The notes: generated from the letters alone by a model not told the origin. DNA of 64,000 nucleotides from Smallanthus sonchifolius (GCA_023525975.1 CM042042.1:48433880-48497879), one strand, 5' to 3'; numbered from the stretch's first letter, positions 10,929 through 23,563 are shown. A program made the numbers and translations.

Positions 10929-11984
10929 TATGCAATATAAGGTAGTATAGATTAAAAGGTAGTGAAGCCCGCGCTTCACGGCTGGTGTGAAATACCATCA
11001 CATTACTCTTAGGTTTAGTACTTCACAGTGTAACACTCTCACTAAAATCAATATGATTCAGTTGATGTGAAGTTGACGGATTGATTTCGAACATTTTTAA
11101 TCTTGGATTCAAAACTTTAAATTTTAGCTAGGTTTGGTTGGCTAACCATTAAACCCACGATAGTGAATTTAGCTTGGGCCTCCCTTTTATAAGACATGGG
11201 ACGCTCGAAGTTTTGTTTAACTTGGTGATGTAGGATAGATCCCAACCATCACATGAGCACTTTTGATCATGCATTGAGTATACTAAGGTAAGCATACAAT
11301 CCATTTATACAACTCATTCTTTCTTTCATTTTTTATTCTCCACCGATGTGGGATAAGTACATATGCTATGTGCTTTGTGTTACTATACGTGGCAATGGGC
11401 GGCTTAAACAACAAAAATAAGTTAACTAAAAGCCATATGAATGTTCTCCTTCTATAACCACAATTCCTTTGCAAATTTTCTTAACAGGCGATGGGGGATA
11501 GAAAAATAATTGGTTTATGAACTTTCTTAGAGTTCAAACTCGGTTAATCTTGTTCAACTCGGTCTACTCAGCGAGCCGACCTTGTAGTTTTCTCCACCAA
11601 TTGATGAATAAAAAGCAAAACTTTACATTACTATAACTCATGGGTCGATTAAGCAACAAAAATAAGTTAACTAGAAAAGCTTGCTGGGTATCTCCTTTTA
11701 TAACCATATTTCCTTTGCAAATTTTCTTAACTATACGATATGGGATGCTATGAACTTTCTTAGAGAGACAAAATTGTAATTTGCGAGATGGGTTATGCAT
11801 TAACACTTGTAACAAATATAACAACTCTTTTATTAAATATCTTAAAACTTTAGTGAAATTACAACTTTACACACTCTATATGCTTTATATAGTAATATAG
11901 ATATAGGTATAAAAATAAATAAAAAAACAAAAGGCTTCATGAAAAGGAAAATAAAATAGATATCATATCTTTGTGTTATACATA
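10929..11984. other. Intergenic repeat remnants
   Basis: No gene is recognised. Two related segments at about 11380-11480 and 11625-11720 share the words GGCTTAAACAACAAAAATAAGTTAAC, ATTTCCTTTGCAAATTTTCTTAAC and similar, i.e. a degenerate duplication about 245 bp apart. Minus-strand open frames over them reflect this repeat. Confidence 0.45.
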
Positions 11985-12328
11985 CTAGGTTAAAATCTCG
12001 TGTATTACACGGGTTATATATATAAAAGGTTATGTATTTAGTAATAAAAATTTTAAATTTTTAAAAACCCGTGTTGAATAAACCAGTAAATTAAATCGGT
12101 TGAATAAAATATAATGTAATTTGTTAACAAACACATTTTTCAAAATATGTTTTTAAAAAATGTAATTTGTCGTGACAGTTATAAGTCTGTTAATTTAGTT
12201 TTTAAAATATTTTTTTCAACTGGGTATTATTATTTTTATTTAATAGATAAATATTAGTTCATATTAAGTTAATTTGATTGATGATATAATAACTAATTAT
12301 AATTAAATAATAAGTATCCGTAATTAGA
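11985..12328 (-). mobile_element. Helitron 3' part, minus orientation
   Basis: CTAG at 11985-11988 followed by the hairpin region TCGTGTATTACACGGG is a reversed Helitron terminus. The interior matches, in reverse complement, the 3' half near 10020-10115 (AATAATAAGTATCCGTAATTAGA). The 5' end is missing where the plus-strand copy at 12329 begins. Confidence 0.65.
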
Positions 12329-12690
12329 TTTATACTATATAATAAATAAAGGTTTTAAATGGACACTTGTCACTCTTTTATTCATTTTTCTAAAAAACAA
12401 TTTCCGTCTCTCTCTCCTATTAATTTTACAAACTTTCTTTAATTGTTTTTTTATAATTTTTTGTTTCTCATCTCTCTTTTCTATAATGAAGTTCTATAAT
12501 TATTTTTATAAAAATTTTTTCATTTAAAAAAAAAAGGATTGTTCATAAAACATTTTAAGAAATTGAACATTTTTTCATTATTTTTATAAAACATTTAAAA
12601 AAAATTATATAACGTTTCTAAATTTTTTATTACCAAATGTATAACATTGCATTTATTTAAACCGTGTAATACACGGGGTTTCTAACCTAG
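12329..12690 (+). mobile_element. Helitron, 362 bp
   Basis: It starts TTTATACTATATAATAAATA (TC mutated to TT), has GGACACTTGTCAC, the CTCTCTCTCCTATT block, terminal hairpin CCGTGTAATACACGG, and ends CTAG at 12687-12690 followed by T. It inserted next to the minus-strand fragment on its left. Confidence 0.8.
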
Positions 12691-12711
12691 TTTATTAATA
12701 TAAAGATTATT

Positions 12712-12836
12712 ATATAATAGGAGAGAGAGATAGAAAATCTAATATTTATTAGGAGAGAGAGGCGAGAAAATAAAACTGAGGACTAACCAGAGAGTGACAC
12801 GTGTCCTGAAGATATTTTCTTTTATTAGAGTAATAA
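12712..12836 (-). mobile_element. Helitron 5' fragment, minus orientation
   Basis: It contains two reversed AGGAGAGAGA blocks and GTGACACGTGTCC followed by TTATTAGAG. This is the 5' portion of the same family, without a 3' hairpin. Confidence 0.55.
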
Positions 12837-13635
12837 GATATGGGCACGTGCTTGCGCACGTTATTTTCATTTCGTTTGTGATTATATTCAAGTAAAAACT
12901 TAGTTTTTGATAAAAACCTATCTCAAAATATAAATAAAATAAACTAAATACCACACTATATTACTAACTAGATTAAAGTTCATGTTTTACATGAGTTGAA
13001 TAAATATAAATTGTTATAAAACAGTATTTTCTATGAATATTTATATGTTGGATGTTATTATTCATCTGTTAAATAAAAAACAATGAAGATTTAAGAATTA
13101 TAGATAAGAAATAATGAATATTTAAGAATTATAAAATTGTATTTTAAAATAAGATATAATTGAAGTTTTTTTATGTTTTAGTAATTTTTAATAAAATATT
13201 ACAATAAATTTTAGATATTTAATTATTTAACATCATCATTATTTAATAGGAAAGAAAGACGAAAAACAAAAATGTAGATTTCAACAGCAGTGTAAGGCCC
13301 CTTTCTTGGGTAACCTCACTTGTTGGATTTACTCATAAATATAGTCATCAAAACTGAATAAACTATAACTTCTAAAACATAGCGGAAGCGTACATCATTT
13401 TATTACATAAACAGCGGAAGTCTTAACATATAAAAGAAACATTGTTCTAACACATTAGCAATTAAACAAGATGTCAGTCTTGTGTCAGGTAGCCTTTATG
13501 CCTTCGCCCATCTCTCTTCATATTACCTGAAGTGCATACTAAAAGTCAGTTAACGCTGGTAAGTTCTAGTTTAAAGCAATTAGGTATAAACATCATTTCT
13601 TTATAAGTCTATATATATATATATATATACACACA

Positions 13636-14056
13636 CTAGCTTAGACCCCGTGTAATACACACGGGTGAAAAATATCAATACATAAATTTCTCAAATTTTA
13701 TTTACGTATTTTATAGGTGTAAAAATGTATTAATGTATACTAAGGATATAAAACAAAATTCAAAATACATAAAAAATAATATATAATTGGGTTTCGGAAA
13801 TACATCAATTACTATTTAATGTAATTTGACTTTCATTTACTATTTAATTGAAAATAAAAATTATATAATTAGATTTCAAAGTTTTTTTTTATAATAAAGG
13901 ATAATTTAAAATAAAAGTGTTTTATTAGTATAATTAGTAATTTATTAAAAGATATGAGTGCATTTAATAAGAAAGAGAGGCGGGAAAAGAATGATGAGAT
14001 TGAATATGGTGACGACACGTGGCATACAAAAACCTTTATTTATTATATAGTATAGA
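13636..14056 (-). mobile_element. Helitron inside the LTR, 421 bp
   Basis: Minus-strand 5' end TCTATACTATATAATAAATA (14056 downwards) and GCCACGTGTCGTC. The 3' hairpin lies next to GACCCCGTGTAATACACACGGG-like sequence, with CTAG at 13636-13639. Flanking bases A and T fit A^T insertion. It is one of the cleanest full-length copies here. Confidence 0.88.
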
Positions 14057-14668
14057 TATATATATAAATATATAAATACACATTAACACATCATTTGCCT
14101 TCATTTAACATTCATTTGCGAGTACATAAATATGTATTCACCTTTATTTTCATTAAACATTCATTGGTCATACACATAAGGGTGATCAACTCGTCTTTTA
14201 CAACGTATGTCACAAATACATACGTCATTAAGCTACCGTCGTAGCCCCTTTACTCGTCCGATTCTAGAAACCGTCCGCCATTAAACCGTCCATCTTAACC
14301 GTCCTACCGTCGTAGTCCGTATATTCGCCTGTCTGCCCTAAGGCATCCGTTTCTCACGCGAACTATTATTTATGCAACCGTTATAAGGCAATTCATTCGT
14401 CCGTCCATTAATGTCTTTCATACGTCCTAGCTGATGAAGGAATGTATTTTTCTCGGTTGCAAAATAGTCACGTGGTCGTCCGTCTACCGAAGTAGCCGTT
14501 ATCATCGAAGCGTCCATAAAGTTTACATACATTCATAACATGCAATATATAAAAAATAAAGCAAAATTTCATTCATTTACGTTATGTCATTCTTTCATTC
14601 ATTCTTTATAAATATATGTTTCATTCTTTGTTCATCATTCATTTTAATACATCTATGTATATATCACG

Positions 14669-15946
14669 CAGGGGCGGATTTAAGGGTAGGGCAGGGGTAT
14701 CTGCCGCTACCCCTCAACTTTCGATACGTAGCGAGATTTTTTTTATAACCGTTTTATGTTTCCGATACCCCTAAACGAAATTTTAAATACCCTTGAAATT
14801 AAGATGAAGAGAAAATAAAAAATATACATAACATTATCATCGGCGGAACCAGAGGGGGTCCAGAGGGTCCGGTGACCAACCGGCGAGCCAAGTTCCCTTC
14901 AATACGGGTGTATAGCTTCGTCACTTATTTTACGTTGACCGTCTACATTATTGTTTACATTGAGTAGTTGAGATGAGAAGAGAAAGGATGAGAAGAGTGA
15001 AACTGTTACGTAGGTAGATTTTTTTTCTGAAGACGACGGCTCAGGTAGTAGCAATGGTTGTGTTAAGAAGGTTAAGATGAAGAGAAACTAATTATAAACC
15101 TAATATCAATTTGCTAGACCTCTTTAAAACTTATATGATAGCCCAATATCTTATTTTAAAATTTACATTTGAAAAGATTCAAGTAAATTTACATTTGAAA
15201 AGATTCAAGTAACTAAAAGGTAAAAAGAAAAAGTCACATTTAGAGTAAAAAAAATAATCACTCTCAAACTTCAATAGCTAGTCTTACATTTTGTTTATTA
15301 TTTAGTAACTTAATATACAAAGATTTTATTTGATTCTTTTAATTTATTTGTTTTTCCTTTTATTTAGTTTATGATTTATTAAGTTTTTTTAATAGTTTTT
15401 CGGTTCTTATTGTGTGTATATACATAAAACTGAAAAAATTATCACGTAGAAATATTTTTTTCTAAATGTATTTTGTTTTGATAAAAATACATAATGTCAT
15501 TAATCCTTTATATATAATTTAAAGCAAACTTGTAATACATGGAATGTTAAAGTAAAAAAAATTTCGGACCTCCCAGTTAAAAAGTTTTGGTTCCATAACT
15601 GTTATCGAAGTTTTTCGGCGACAAACACCTTGCCTGTTGTATGTGTTTTTCTCTGTGTAGAGAAAGAGACGAAGTGGGTTTATGTTGCGTAAAGGAGGAG
15701 AATATTGTGTGAAATTAGAATTTAGAATAAAGTTTAGTTGCTTCTTTTAGTTGTTATAACAACTTGTTATTGTGTATTTGATATTTAGATTATAGGGAAG
15801 ATGAAGGCACATATTACATGAATGTAAGGAAAAAATTTTGTTTTATTTACGTGAATGTAAGGAAAAAAATTTGTTTCATTTAATTGAATGCATGGAAAAA
15901 AAAATTGGCTTGATACCTTTGAATTTTTTTCCTAGATCCGCCACTG
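14669..15946. mobile_element. hAT-type element, 1.28 kb, inside the LTR
   Basis: The ends are CAGGGGCGGATTTA on the left and, reversed, CAGTGGCGGATCTA on the right. A perfect 8-bp duplication ATATCACG lies at 14661-14668 and 15947-15954. No transposase frame is seen. The interior may hold a second element (about 14840-15590, GGCGGAACCAGAGG and TTTTGGTTCC ends), but I see no clear duplication for it. Confidence 0.88.
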
Positions 15947-16235
15947 ATATCACGTATGATCACATTGACATTCATAACACTTATTCATTTAGTGTATATT
16001 GTTCAGCCTCAAAACATTTAAAATGATTTGCATATAACATAAAGGGGGCACATAGAACTCACCTGATAAGCGAGTCCTGAGATACTATCATTGTCAGTAG
16101 GCGTCTCTAGGCGTCACACATAATCTGTATAAATCATTCGTATATGATTAAGATAACTGACATAACTGATACTTCGTTTCTATCTCTAGGGTTAAGCGAA
16201 CTAGACACATTAATATCAAATCATTCTGTCCGAAA

Positions 16236-16560
16236 TCTCTATGTCCGAAATCTATTTTGGTCGAAATCTATTTCGACCGAAAACTAATCATTCGAAAAGT
16301 ATTTCTTCCCATAATCTTTTGTTCGAAAACTTCTTGCCCGAAAACTATTTCGGTCGAAATCTCCTTTCGACCGAAATCTATTTTGATTGGAAACTATCAT
16401 TCGAAAAGTCTTTCTTCCCATAGTCTTTTGTTCGAAAACTATTTCGGTCGAAATCTCTTTTCGACCGAAATCTATTTCCTTGAAAACATTTACCTCTAAA
16501 AGCTATTTCGGTCGAAATTTGTTTCGACCGAAATCTAATTCGACTGAAAACATTCCGTCC
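16236..16560. repeat. Palindrome-rich minisatellite in the LTR
   Basis: Alternating TTTCGGTCGAAAT and TTTCGACCGAAA words with spacers such as CATTCGAAAAGT..TTTCTTCCCATA recur, giving a higher-order unit of about 120 bp with a near-complete second copy. Almost every word is its own inverted repeat. Open frames here are repeat-driven. Confidence 0.82.
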
Positions 16561-17421
16561 AAAAACTATCTATACCCAAACTGTAGCGAGGACGTCTAAG
16601 TTGTGAAATACTCTTTATTTAATTCTAACGAAAATCAGACAGAGTGCCCTTTGTTTTTATCTAAAACCCGACAATCTAGATTGTCTATTTCCATTGCCAA
16701 ATCATAACTCACAATTATTCATAATCATCGGGTTTTTAACTTCTATTATCAATATTCATCTTTCTATATTTTTTTATCAATTATTCTTTATAAAAATATA
16801 ATTAACCTCCTGTCGGTTATCATTTATTAAATAAAATCACGACTTTACGTCCTCAAATATGACGTTAGTAACCCGAACCAATAATAGTAATTAACGTTCT
16901 ACGGGTTTTAAAGGGTATACCTTCCCGAATACGATCCCGAATTATAGTCGAGACCCGATCCGATTCGTATCCATCATCGTCATCATTATATAACCATCAT
17001 CTTCATCATCAATCGAAACTACTATTATCTAATCATCATCACCGAAGCTGTTGTTACTGCTGAACCACATACCCGAAACTATCTTTGAATCACCATTTCC
17101 CGAAACTACCGTATTAAACTCCCCTTTAATCGAAACTACCCTCTTGAACATCACATCTACTAATTATCATCATAGCTTCCTTATCATCCTCGTAGATCAT
17201 CATCAACTAACAATCACCACCATCGAAACTACTGTTGTCCTAACTTCGTCACCCTAGTTCTCCTCTGACCACCCGAAACTACCATCGTGGAGCTGCCGTA
17301 CATCACCGCCATAACCTGCTAGTCGTTATGCCACCATGAACCCCTCACAACCACCATTGTGACCACCGTGAAACCTGTGTAAACCTCGAATCACCATCAT
17401 GTAGCTTCCATTTCCACCATG

Positions 17422-17899
17422 CAGGGCCGGCCCAATAAGGGGTGCAAGTTGGGTCGTTGCACCGGGGCATGTTTACGAGTGTGGCATATATTTTATACAT
17501 TTTTTTATATATATTATAAAAAAATAATTTAAATACCTTATAAAATCAGAAATAAGTTTTAAATCTGGAAAATATTTGTGTTTTAATTTGGGCCAAAAAA
17601 AGTTTAAAATTCAGTGTTTTAATTTTTACACTAGGCACATATTTGTGTTTTAAAACTTAAGTGATTAAGTCTAATCCAATGATCCAAACTTAATACCTAA
17701 TTGCAAAACAATGAATCTGTGAATCCTTTTACGTAACGTAACAACGGAAAACTTTTCTATGGTAGTTTTATTTTCTATATTGTTTTAATTACAATTATCG
17801 CCGTATTATTGAATTTTTTATATACGTGCATATTAAGGGGGGAATGGGGACATTTTTCTTATGTTGAGCTGGATACTTAATTTCTTGGGGACGGCCCTG
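17422..17899. mobile_element. hAT-type element, 478 bp, inside the LTR
   Basis: The ends are CAGGGCCGGCCC and, reversed, CAGGGCCGTCCCC. A perfect 8-bp duplication CCACCATG lies at 17414-17421 and 17900-17907. The interior has no coding potential. Confidence 0.92.
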
Positions 17900-18475
17900 C
17901 CACCATGACAGCCTCCACCACCTCTGTGAGCTTGCACCCAAACCTTCTTTACCGCCGACGAGTTGCACGCGATCCTGTTTCCCGGGTTGCGCCATGTTAT
18001 CATTCTCCCTCTCCTTCTCCGACTAATCTGCCGTCACCGGAGCGCTCAACCCGTTGTCGTGAGCTACCGAGCGACGGCGTCCCTTTGTGCAATGAAACCA
18101 AGCTGTGTTCTTTCATACCATACGTGCAAGATGTAAAGCTTATCGATCGGATTAGGGTTTTCAAAGGTGGAGAGGTGCGTGAGTGTTGCAGGCCAACGAG
18201 AGGAAGAAGGGAATGAAGACAATTCATGTTGGCGGCTGGTTAAATGAAAGAATGGGTTTTAGGTTTAATGAAAGTTTCAGATTGGTCCTTTGACTTTAAT
18301 GAAATTACACTATCGGCTTTTAGATATAATTAGTTGTTGAACCATCGTAACATATTTTCTTTCTTTTCTTTAGCAACATTAGTCATAATCAAAACCTCAT
18401 GTTATAAGTAAAAGATAATTTGGGATCTTACAAGTAGTCAACACGTAACAAATATAGTTATTCATCTATTATAAT

Positions 18476-18881
18476 ATATTAAAACTTGTATATTATACAT
18501 GGTAAATAAATACAGTGTTATATGCTTAGTAATAAAGATCTAATATTACATATTTATGACACATTACATAATTTTTTAAAATAAATTTTAGAAATATTAT
18601 ATAGTTATTTTTTTAAATGTTTTATAAAAAGAATGAAAAAATGTTCAAATTATAAAAAATGTTTTATTAACAAAGCTATTTTTTAATTAAAAAATGTTTT
18701 ATAAAAGTAGTTATAAAAATCATTATTATTTAATAGGAGAGAGATGCGGGAAACAAAAATTACAACTTTTTTATAGAAACTTGTATTATTAATAGGAAAG
18801 ACAGGCGGGAAAAAAATGTTAAGGATGAAAATGAGAATGACATGTAACACCCCAAACCCTTTATTTATTAGTATGTATAGA
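18476..18881 (-). mobile_element. Helitron, degenerate 3' end
   Basis: Minus-strand 5' end TCTATACATACTAATAAATA at 18881. The 3' hairpin region is decayed to ACTTGTATATTATACATGG near 18485-18503. The ACGTGTC box is mutated here. It touches the split Helitron on its left. Confidence 0.65.
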
Positions 18882-19154
18882 TTATATGAAATACATTTAT
18901 CAAGTTTTTAATAAAAAACTAAACAATATGCTAAGATAAAACACCCAAAAAGAAATAACATTTGGCTAAACGTTAATATTATACGTTTTTGCTCTTTATA
19001 AAATTACATTTTAAATTTTTTATACATTTGTAAATCTTAGAAAAAAAGCTTTAATTTTAAAGGTCATTTTAAACCATAAAATATGTTTAGCCATCTTATT
19101 AAAAAAAATCAATTTTGAGTAGAACGAGCCTAATTTTTTTGGTTCAAGCTCAAG

Positions 19155-19455
19155 TAGGGGTGCACAAACCGGTTTCAGGCTAAACTGAATCGTTTCAAAA
19201 CTGTTTATGATCTAGTCAATGAAAGTTAAATCTGGGTCGGTTTTAAAACTTGTTTATAAAGAAAAACCATATCGGATCGTATTGGATCTGATTCAAAAAA
19301 CGGATTCAAGGTAGCGGTTCACCCTAAACCGAGTTCTCTATATGCATAAATCGGATTCAAACCGACAGATCAACCAACCCAGTTCACTTAAACCGGTTTT
19401 GATTCGGTTTACGATCTGATTTCGGATCCGGATCCGGTTCGGGTGTGCGCCTCTA
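19155..19455. mobile_element. Non-autonomous hAT element, 301 bp
   Basis: The ends are TAGGGGTGCACAAACC and, reversed, TAGAGGCGCACACCCG. The flanking duplication AGCTCAAG (19147-19154) / AGCTCAAA (19456-19463) matches at 7 of 8 bases. The interior is rich in AACCGGTTT and CGGATC words. Confidence 0.85.
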
Positions 19456-19463
19456 AGCTCAAA

Positions 19464-19900
19464 TCTATACTATATAATAAATAAAGGTTTCCCATGTCAC
19501 GTGTCGACACCATATTCATTCTTATTATTTTTTTCCCACCTCTCTCTCTTATTAAATGCACATCTATTTTTTTTAATAATAATATACTTTTAAAGAAAAT
19601 CATAATTATACTAATAAAACATATTTATTTTAAATTATCTCTTATTATAAGAAATTTTAAAATATAATTATGTAACTTTTATTTACAATCAAATAGTAAA
19701 TGAAAGTCAAATTATATTAAATATAATTAATGTATTTTTGAAACCCAATTATGTATTAATTTTTACATATTTTGAATTTTGTTTTCTATGCTTTGTATAT
19801 GTCATACATTTTTATGCCTGTAAACTATACATACATAAAAATTTAAAAAAATTTATACTGATATTTTTCATTCTATGTGTATCCACATGTTCTAAACTAG
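19464..19900 (+). mobile_element. Helitron, 437 bp
   Basis: It begins TCTATACTATATAATAAATA exactly after the hAT target duplication, with TCACGTGTCGAC shortly after. The terminal hairpin region ATGTGTATCCACATG is followed by CTAG at 19897-19900. Its length equals that reconstructed for the Helitron split at 37923-40678. Confidence 0.82.
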
Positions 19901-20039
19901 CCTATTTTATATAATAGTTGGGCCAGCCTTCTATTTGTTTTAGTTGCATTTCATATTTCATGCAACATTTACTTTTTACCCCAAAGTTGAAACCAAAATC
20001 ATATTAAAATATACTTTTCTTATTTAAAAAAAGGAGGGA

Positions 20040-21121
20040 GTAATTAAAAATAAAAACCACCTCCGGAGCCTCCTATGATGAACCTCCATGTTGGAAACCG
20101 CCATCTGACGTGGTATCTCCATCCTTCGCCAACAAAAACCACCATTTTCGTCTTCTCCCCCTCTTTCTGCAACTCCCCGTTATCAAATTCTCTCTATTGC
20201 CGCCATTGTTAAAACTCATCATCATATCAACAATGATCTGCTCCAATTTTCCACCATCTCCAAAATCATCCAACCAAACCAACTAATTCAAGGTATCAAC
20301 ATCATCCCTACCCCTTTCACTATCGATGAACACTTAACATAATTTTTTTTAAAGATCTAGATTTTATTTAGAAAATGGTTGGTATGAAAGCGTGTGATTA
20401 GGCATGGTACCATTTAGCATTTAATTTCTTTTGATTTTCTATTTAGTTTTCATTCAACATTTAATTTCGTTTTTCTATGATAAGTAATAACATATATTAT
20501 TCTTAAAAGAATCTAAGTACGTGGATTTGTTTTATTTATTTATCGTCTCATGATTCATACAAATTTTATTAAAAGAATCTAAGTACGTGGATTTGTTTTA
20601 TTTATTTTCGTCTCATGATTCATACAAATTTTATTAAAAACAAAGTTATACCACTAATTTCATTTTTCTCTAAAAATATGCATTATTCTTAAAAAAATCT
20701 AAATAGGTAGATTTGTTTAATTTATCTTGTCTAACGTTTCATATAAATTTTTCTGAAAAATCGACTTATATTGTTAATTTTGTTTTTCTTTGATAACTTC
20801 GTATTCTTACAAAAATCGTATATGTAGATTTTTTTATTTAGTTTAATTTTTGTCTTACGTTTCATACAAATTTTATTGAAAACCGATTATGTTAATTTCG
20901 TTTTTGTCTGATAACATGTAGTGTTCTTAAAAAATCTCATACGTAGATTTGTTTTATTTATTTCCGTCTATATTTCACAAAAAAAATTATTAAAAACTAT
21001 GTTATTCTATTAATTTCATTTTTGTCGATAACATGTAGCAGTCTTAAAAAATCTAAACAGATTTGTTTTATCATTTAAATTTTATTGAAAACCGAGTTGT
21101 AATTGCTGCAAGACTAGAACA
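20040..21121 (+). other. Probable 5' leader exon and leader intron of the phosphatase gene
   Basis: 20040-20293 is a C-rich, UTR-like stretch ending ATTCAAG before GTATCAAC, a good donor. An acceptor candidate is TTGCTGCAAG at about 21103-21112, 9 bp before the start codon. The leader has an upstream ATG at about 20074 that opens a 45-codon frame. This is an inference from composition and splice signals only; no transcript is available. Confidence 0.45.
20460..21100. repeat. Degenerate tandem repeat, unit about 120 bp, five or six copies
   Basis: Each unit has TTCTTAAAA(A/G)AATCTAA, TAGATTTGTTTTATTTATT, GTTTCATACAAATTTTATTGAAAAC and TTAATTTCGTTTTT-like blocks. A nearly exact 62-bp duplication lies at about 20505-20635. 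It lies in the proposed leader intron. Confidence 0.8.
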
Positions 21122-22989
21122 ATGGATTCGCAGCTGTCGACACATACGATTACGTCTCACGGACTCGCATTAGCCATGACTCACATCCATGACTGGTTGA
21201 TTCTTTCACTACTATTAACAATCATGATCATTCTAAGCATTGTTCATCCTTTCAACTGTTATGTCGGTAAAGACATGATGACTGATCTCACGTATCCAAT
21301 GAAGGACAGCACCATCCCGTTTTGGACCGTTCCCGTGAGTTTGATTTGACTTTGACTTTTCAATCTTTCTACATGAACAAAAATGGTGGTTTATTTTCTT
21401 ATTTGCTGTTTGGTTTGTTAGCTGTATGCAGTTTTCTTGCCAATAGCGGTTTTCGTAGGGTTCTATCGTCGTAGACGAGATGTTTATGATCTTCATCATG
21501 CTGTGTTAGGTGATTAAATGTATAATTTTGACTTTTTTTGTCATGGTCAATTGAATGGATGATCTTTATTTGTTGCTGCAGGGCTTTTGTTCTCGGTTTT
21601 TATAACCGGTGTTATAACGGAAGCGATAAAAGATGCGGTTGGTCGACCCCGTCCTGATTTTTTCTGGCGGTGTTTTCCTGACGGAATAGATGTACGCGTG
21701 TTTAGGGTTTTGTAAGGAGTTGGGTGGTCAAAATCGGGTCGGGTTGAAAAAGGTTGTTTTTTAGTATGGGTCGGGTTGGGTTGTCCCATAAGAAACTTTG
21801 ATTACGATAATAGTTAAAAAGGTTATATATAACATACTTTTTGATTTGTTCCTTTTAAGCTAATTTAAATGCAACCCAAAGCAACACATTTTTAATTAAA
21901 ACTGGTAAAACTTTCACCTTTACTCAATCCTTCGTTAAACTTATTTTATAAATAATTAATGTGTAAATTATGATTAAAAACAATATTACGATAATAATAC
22001 GAATTTGAATGTATAACGATTCAAGGAAGATATTCGCATTAAAAACATACTTTGAGCGATTTTCAACCTGTTCGATAGACCCATTTGATTTTGTTCCCTT
22101 TTATGCATTTTTTTATTGACCCGTTTAAGGTAAAACACAACTGAAAGCGACCCATTTTTAATCAAATGGGTCAAAACTGTCACCTGTACTCAATCCTCTC
22201 ATAACTTTCTTACCAATGATGTTTTTGCTTCTAAATATCGTCTCAGCTATACGATCAATGGGGAGATGTTATATGTCATGGTGATATCGACGTTATAAGA
22301 CAAGGCCACAAGAGTTTCCCGAGCGGGCATTCTTCGTGTGAGCAAACAAAACCGCGTTACATACTCTCTATCAGTAATTACACGTACAATTTATTCACAT
22401 TCTCATTGCAGGGTCTTTTTCTGGGCTCGGGTTTTTGTCACTTTACTTATCTGGAAAAGTAAAAGCATTCGATCGCGAAGGCCATGCTGCAAAGCTATGC
22501 ATAGTTTTCTCCCCTTTGCTTGTTGCTTGTCTTGTCGCCATTTCTAGAGTCGACAACTATCGACACCATTGGCAGGATGTAATTGGTGGTGGTCTTATAG
22601 GTACATTCTTTAACCCAAGGTCTTATAAGTTATAACTAACTTACTAACTAACTAACTAACTGTCTTCATTGTTGCGCGCATAAAATAAATAAAAACGCGT
22701 GTTATGTCTTGCAGGTATCACAATGGCAGTGTTTTGCTACTTGCAGTTCTTTGCACCACCCTATCATTCTGAAGGGTGGGGTCCGTATGCGTTTTTCCGG
22801 GCTTTAGAGTCGTCGTGTGCAACCGCTCAAGTTTCTGGGCTTCCCCCGAGTCACAATCCGAGTCGTGATACTGTGGGCCAAGTAGAGATTGGGCAACGAG
22901 GGGTCGGGAGGGGAAACAATTCGGTAATGGTGTGCTCGTTTGAGGGTTCAGATATGTCGCTAGATGATCTTGAATCGGGTAAGCGGTAG
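21122..22989 (+). CDS. Lipid phosphate phosphatase (PAP2 family)
   Basis: Six exons: 21122-21334, 21422-21509, 21582-21691, 22247-22337, 22412-22600 and 22715-22989. All introns are GT-AG and phases add to 321 residues. The product has the three PAP2 catalytic motifs: KDAVGRPRP (exon 3), PSGH (exons 4-5 junction region, FPSGHSS) and SRVDNYRHHWQDV (exon 5). Several hydrophobic segments are visible (for example LILSLLLTIMIILSIV), consistent with a six-pass membrane enzyme. Family knowledge: plant LPPs dephosphorylate phosphatidic acid and related lipid phosphates, mostly in endomembranes or plasma membrane. The C-terminal tail (last 60 residues) is hydrophilic and acidic, as in other plant LPPs. 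Exon 3 is followed by a 555-bp intron with no clear inserted element. Which LPP subgroup it belongs to is not decided. Confidence 0.94.
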
Positions 22990-23563
22990 TTATGATGTAC
23001 GGTTAATGTTATGTGTTCGGATCATGGTGTAAATCACTTTTCGGTTTTCGGTTGTAAACTTGTAATTTATTTGTATGTAGCTCAATCCTTCCTGTCTACA
23101 GAGGTTTAATGTAACCCCCCAATGTTGAATGTAATGTTGTTGCTGACAAATTTTTCGTTTTTGGTCGGATCAGATCACATAGTAAAAATAAAATAAAATG
23201 TAGAGTTCATATTCTCATAATTAACGATCATCAAAGCACTAAAATTCAAACCAATTATCAATGAACACAAACTGAATATCATAAACGTATAGATTAACAT
23301 ATTTCCTTATTTTGTATGTAAATATTTTAAAAATCTACACAACTATAAAATCAATTATAAAACAACTTTATATAAACAATATATTAAACTTCTTGATCAT
23401 TTATGTTCCTTTGTTAAAAATCTTATTAAGAAAAACTAGTGAGATAAAACCTAATGAAAAGAAAAAAGAGTGCAACTTATATAATACTCCCATCTGATTT
23501 TGATATGTATCTTTCAAGTGGCGTGTAACGATCTTCTATGAAAGTTGCTCATATCTTCTGTAG

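Larger units (their letters stand above)
13291..18432 (-). mobile_element. Large LTR (probable solo LTR) carrying nested insertions
   Basis: The plus strand begins TGTAAGGCCCC and ends GATCTTACA, so on the minus strand it is TG...CA. Flanking duplication AGCAG (13286-13290) / AGTAG (18433-18437) differs by one base. The left 350 bp match the reverse complement of the right end of the LTR at 41728-43844 (ACTTGTTGGATTTACTCA, AGCGGAAGCGTA, GCTGGTAAGTTCTAG), so they are one family. Removing the Helitron and two hAT elements inside leaves about 2.9 kb. There is no second copy of its terminus inside, no primer site and no gag-pol, which favours a solo LTR. Open frames at 17905-18227 belong to it and are not genes. 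Confidence 0.75.
12968..18475 (-). mobile_element. Helitron split by a 5.1-kb LTR insertion
   Basis: The minus-strand 3' end is CTAG at 12968-12971 with hairpin TCATGTTTTACATGAG. Its sequence runs to 13285, is interrupted by the LTR at 13291-18432, and resumes at 18438 with TCAACACGTAACAAATATAG. Joined across the gap, the flanks match the reverse complement of Helitron copy 2 (9223-9507). Net Helitron length is about 360 bp. The right boundary is approximate, because another minus-strand Helitron begins there. Confidence 0.78.

Noticed and set aside
17905..18227. Open frames of 75-103 codons on both strands
   Set aside because: They fall inside the LTR at 13291-18432, have no domain, and overlap each other on opposite strands.
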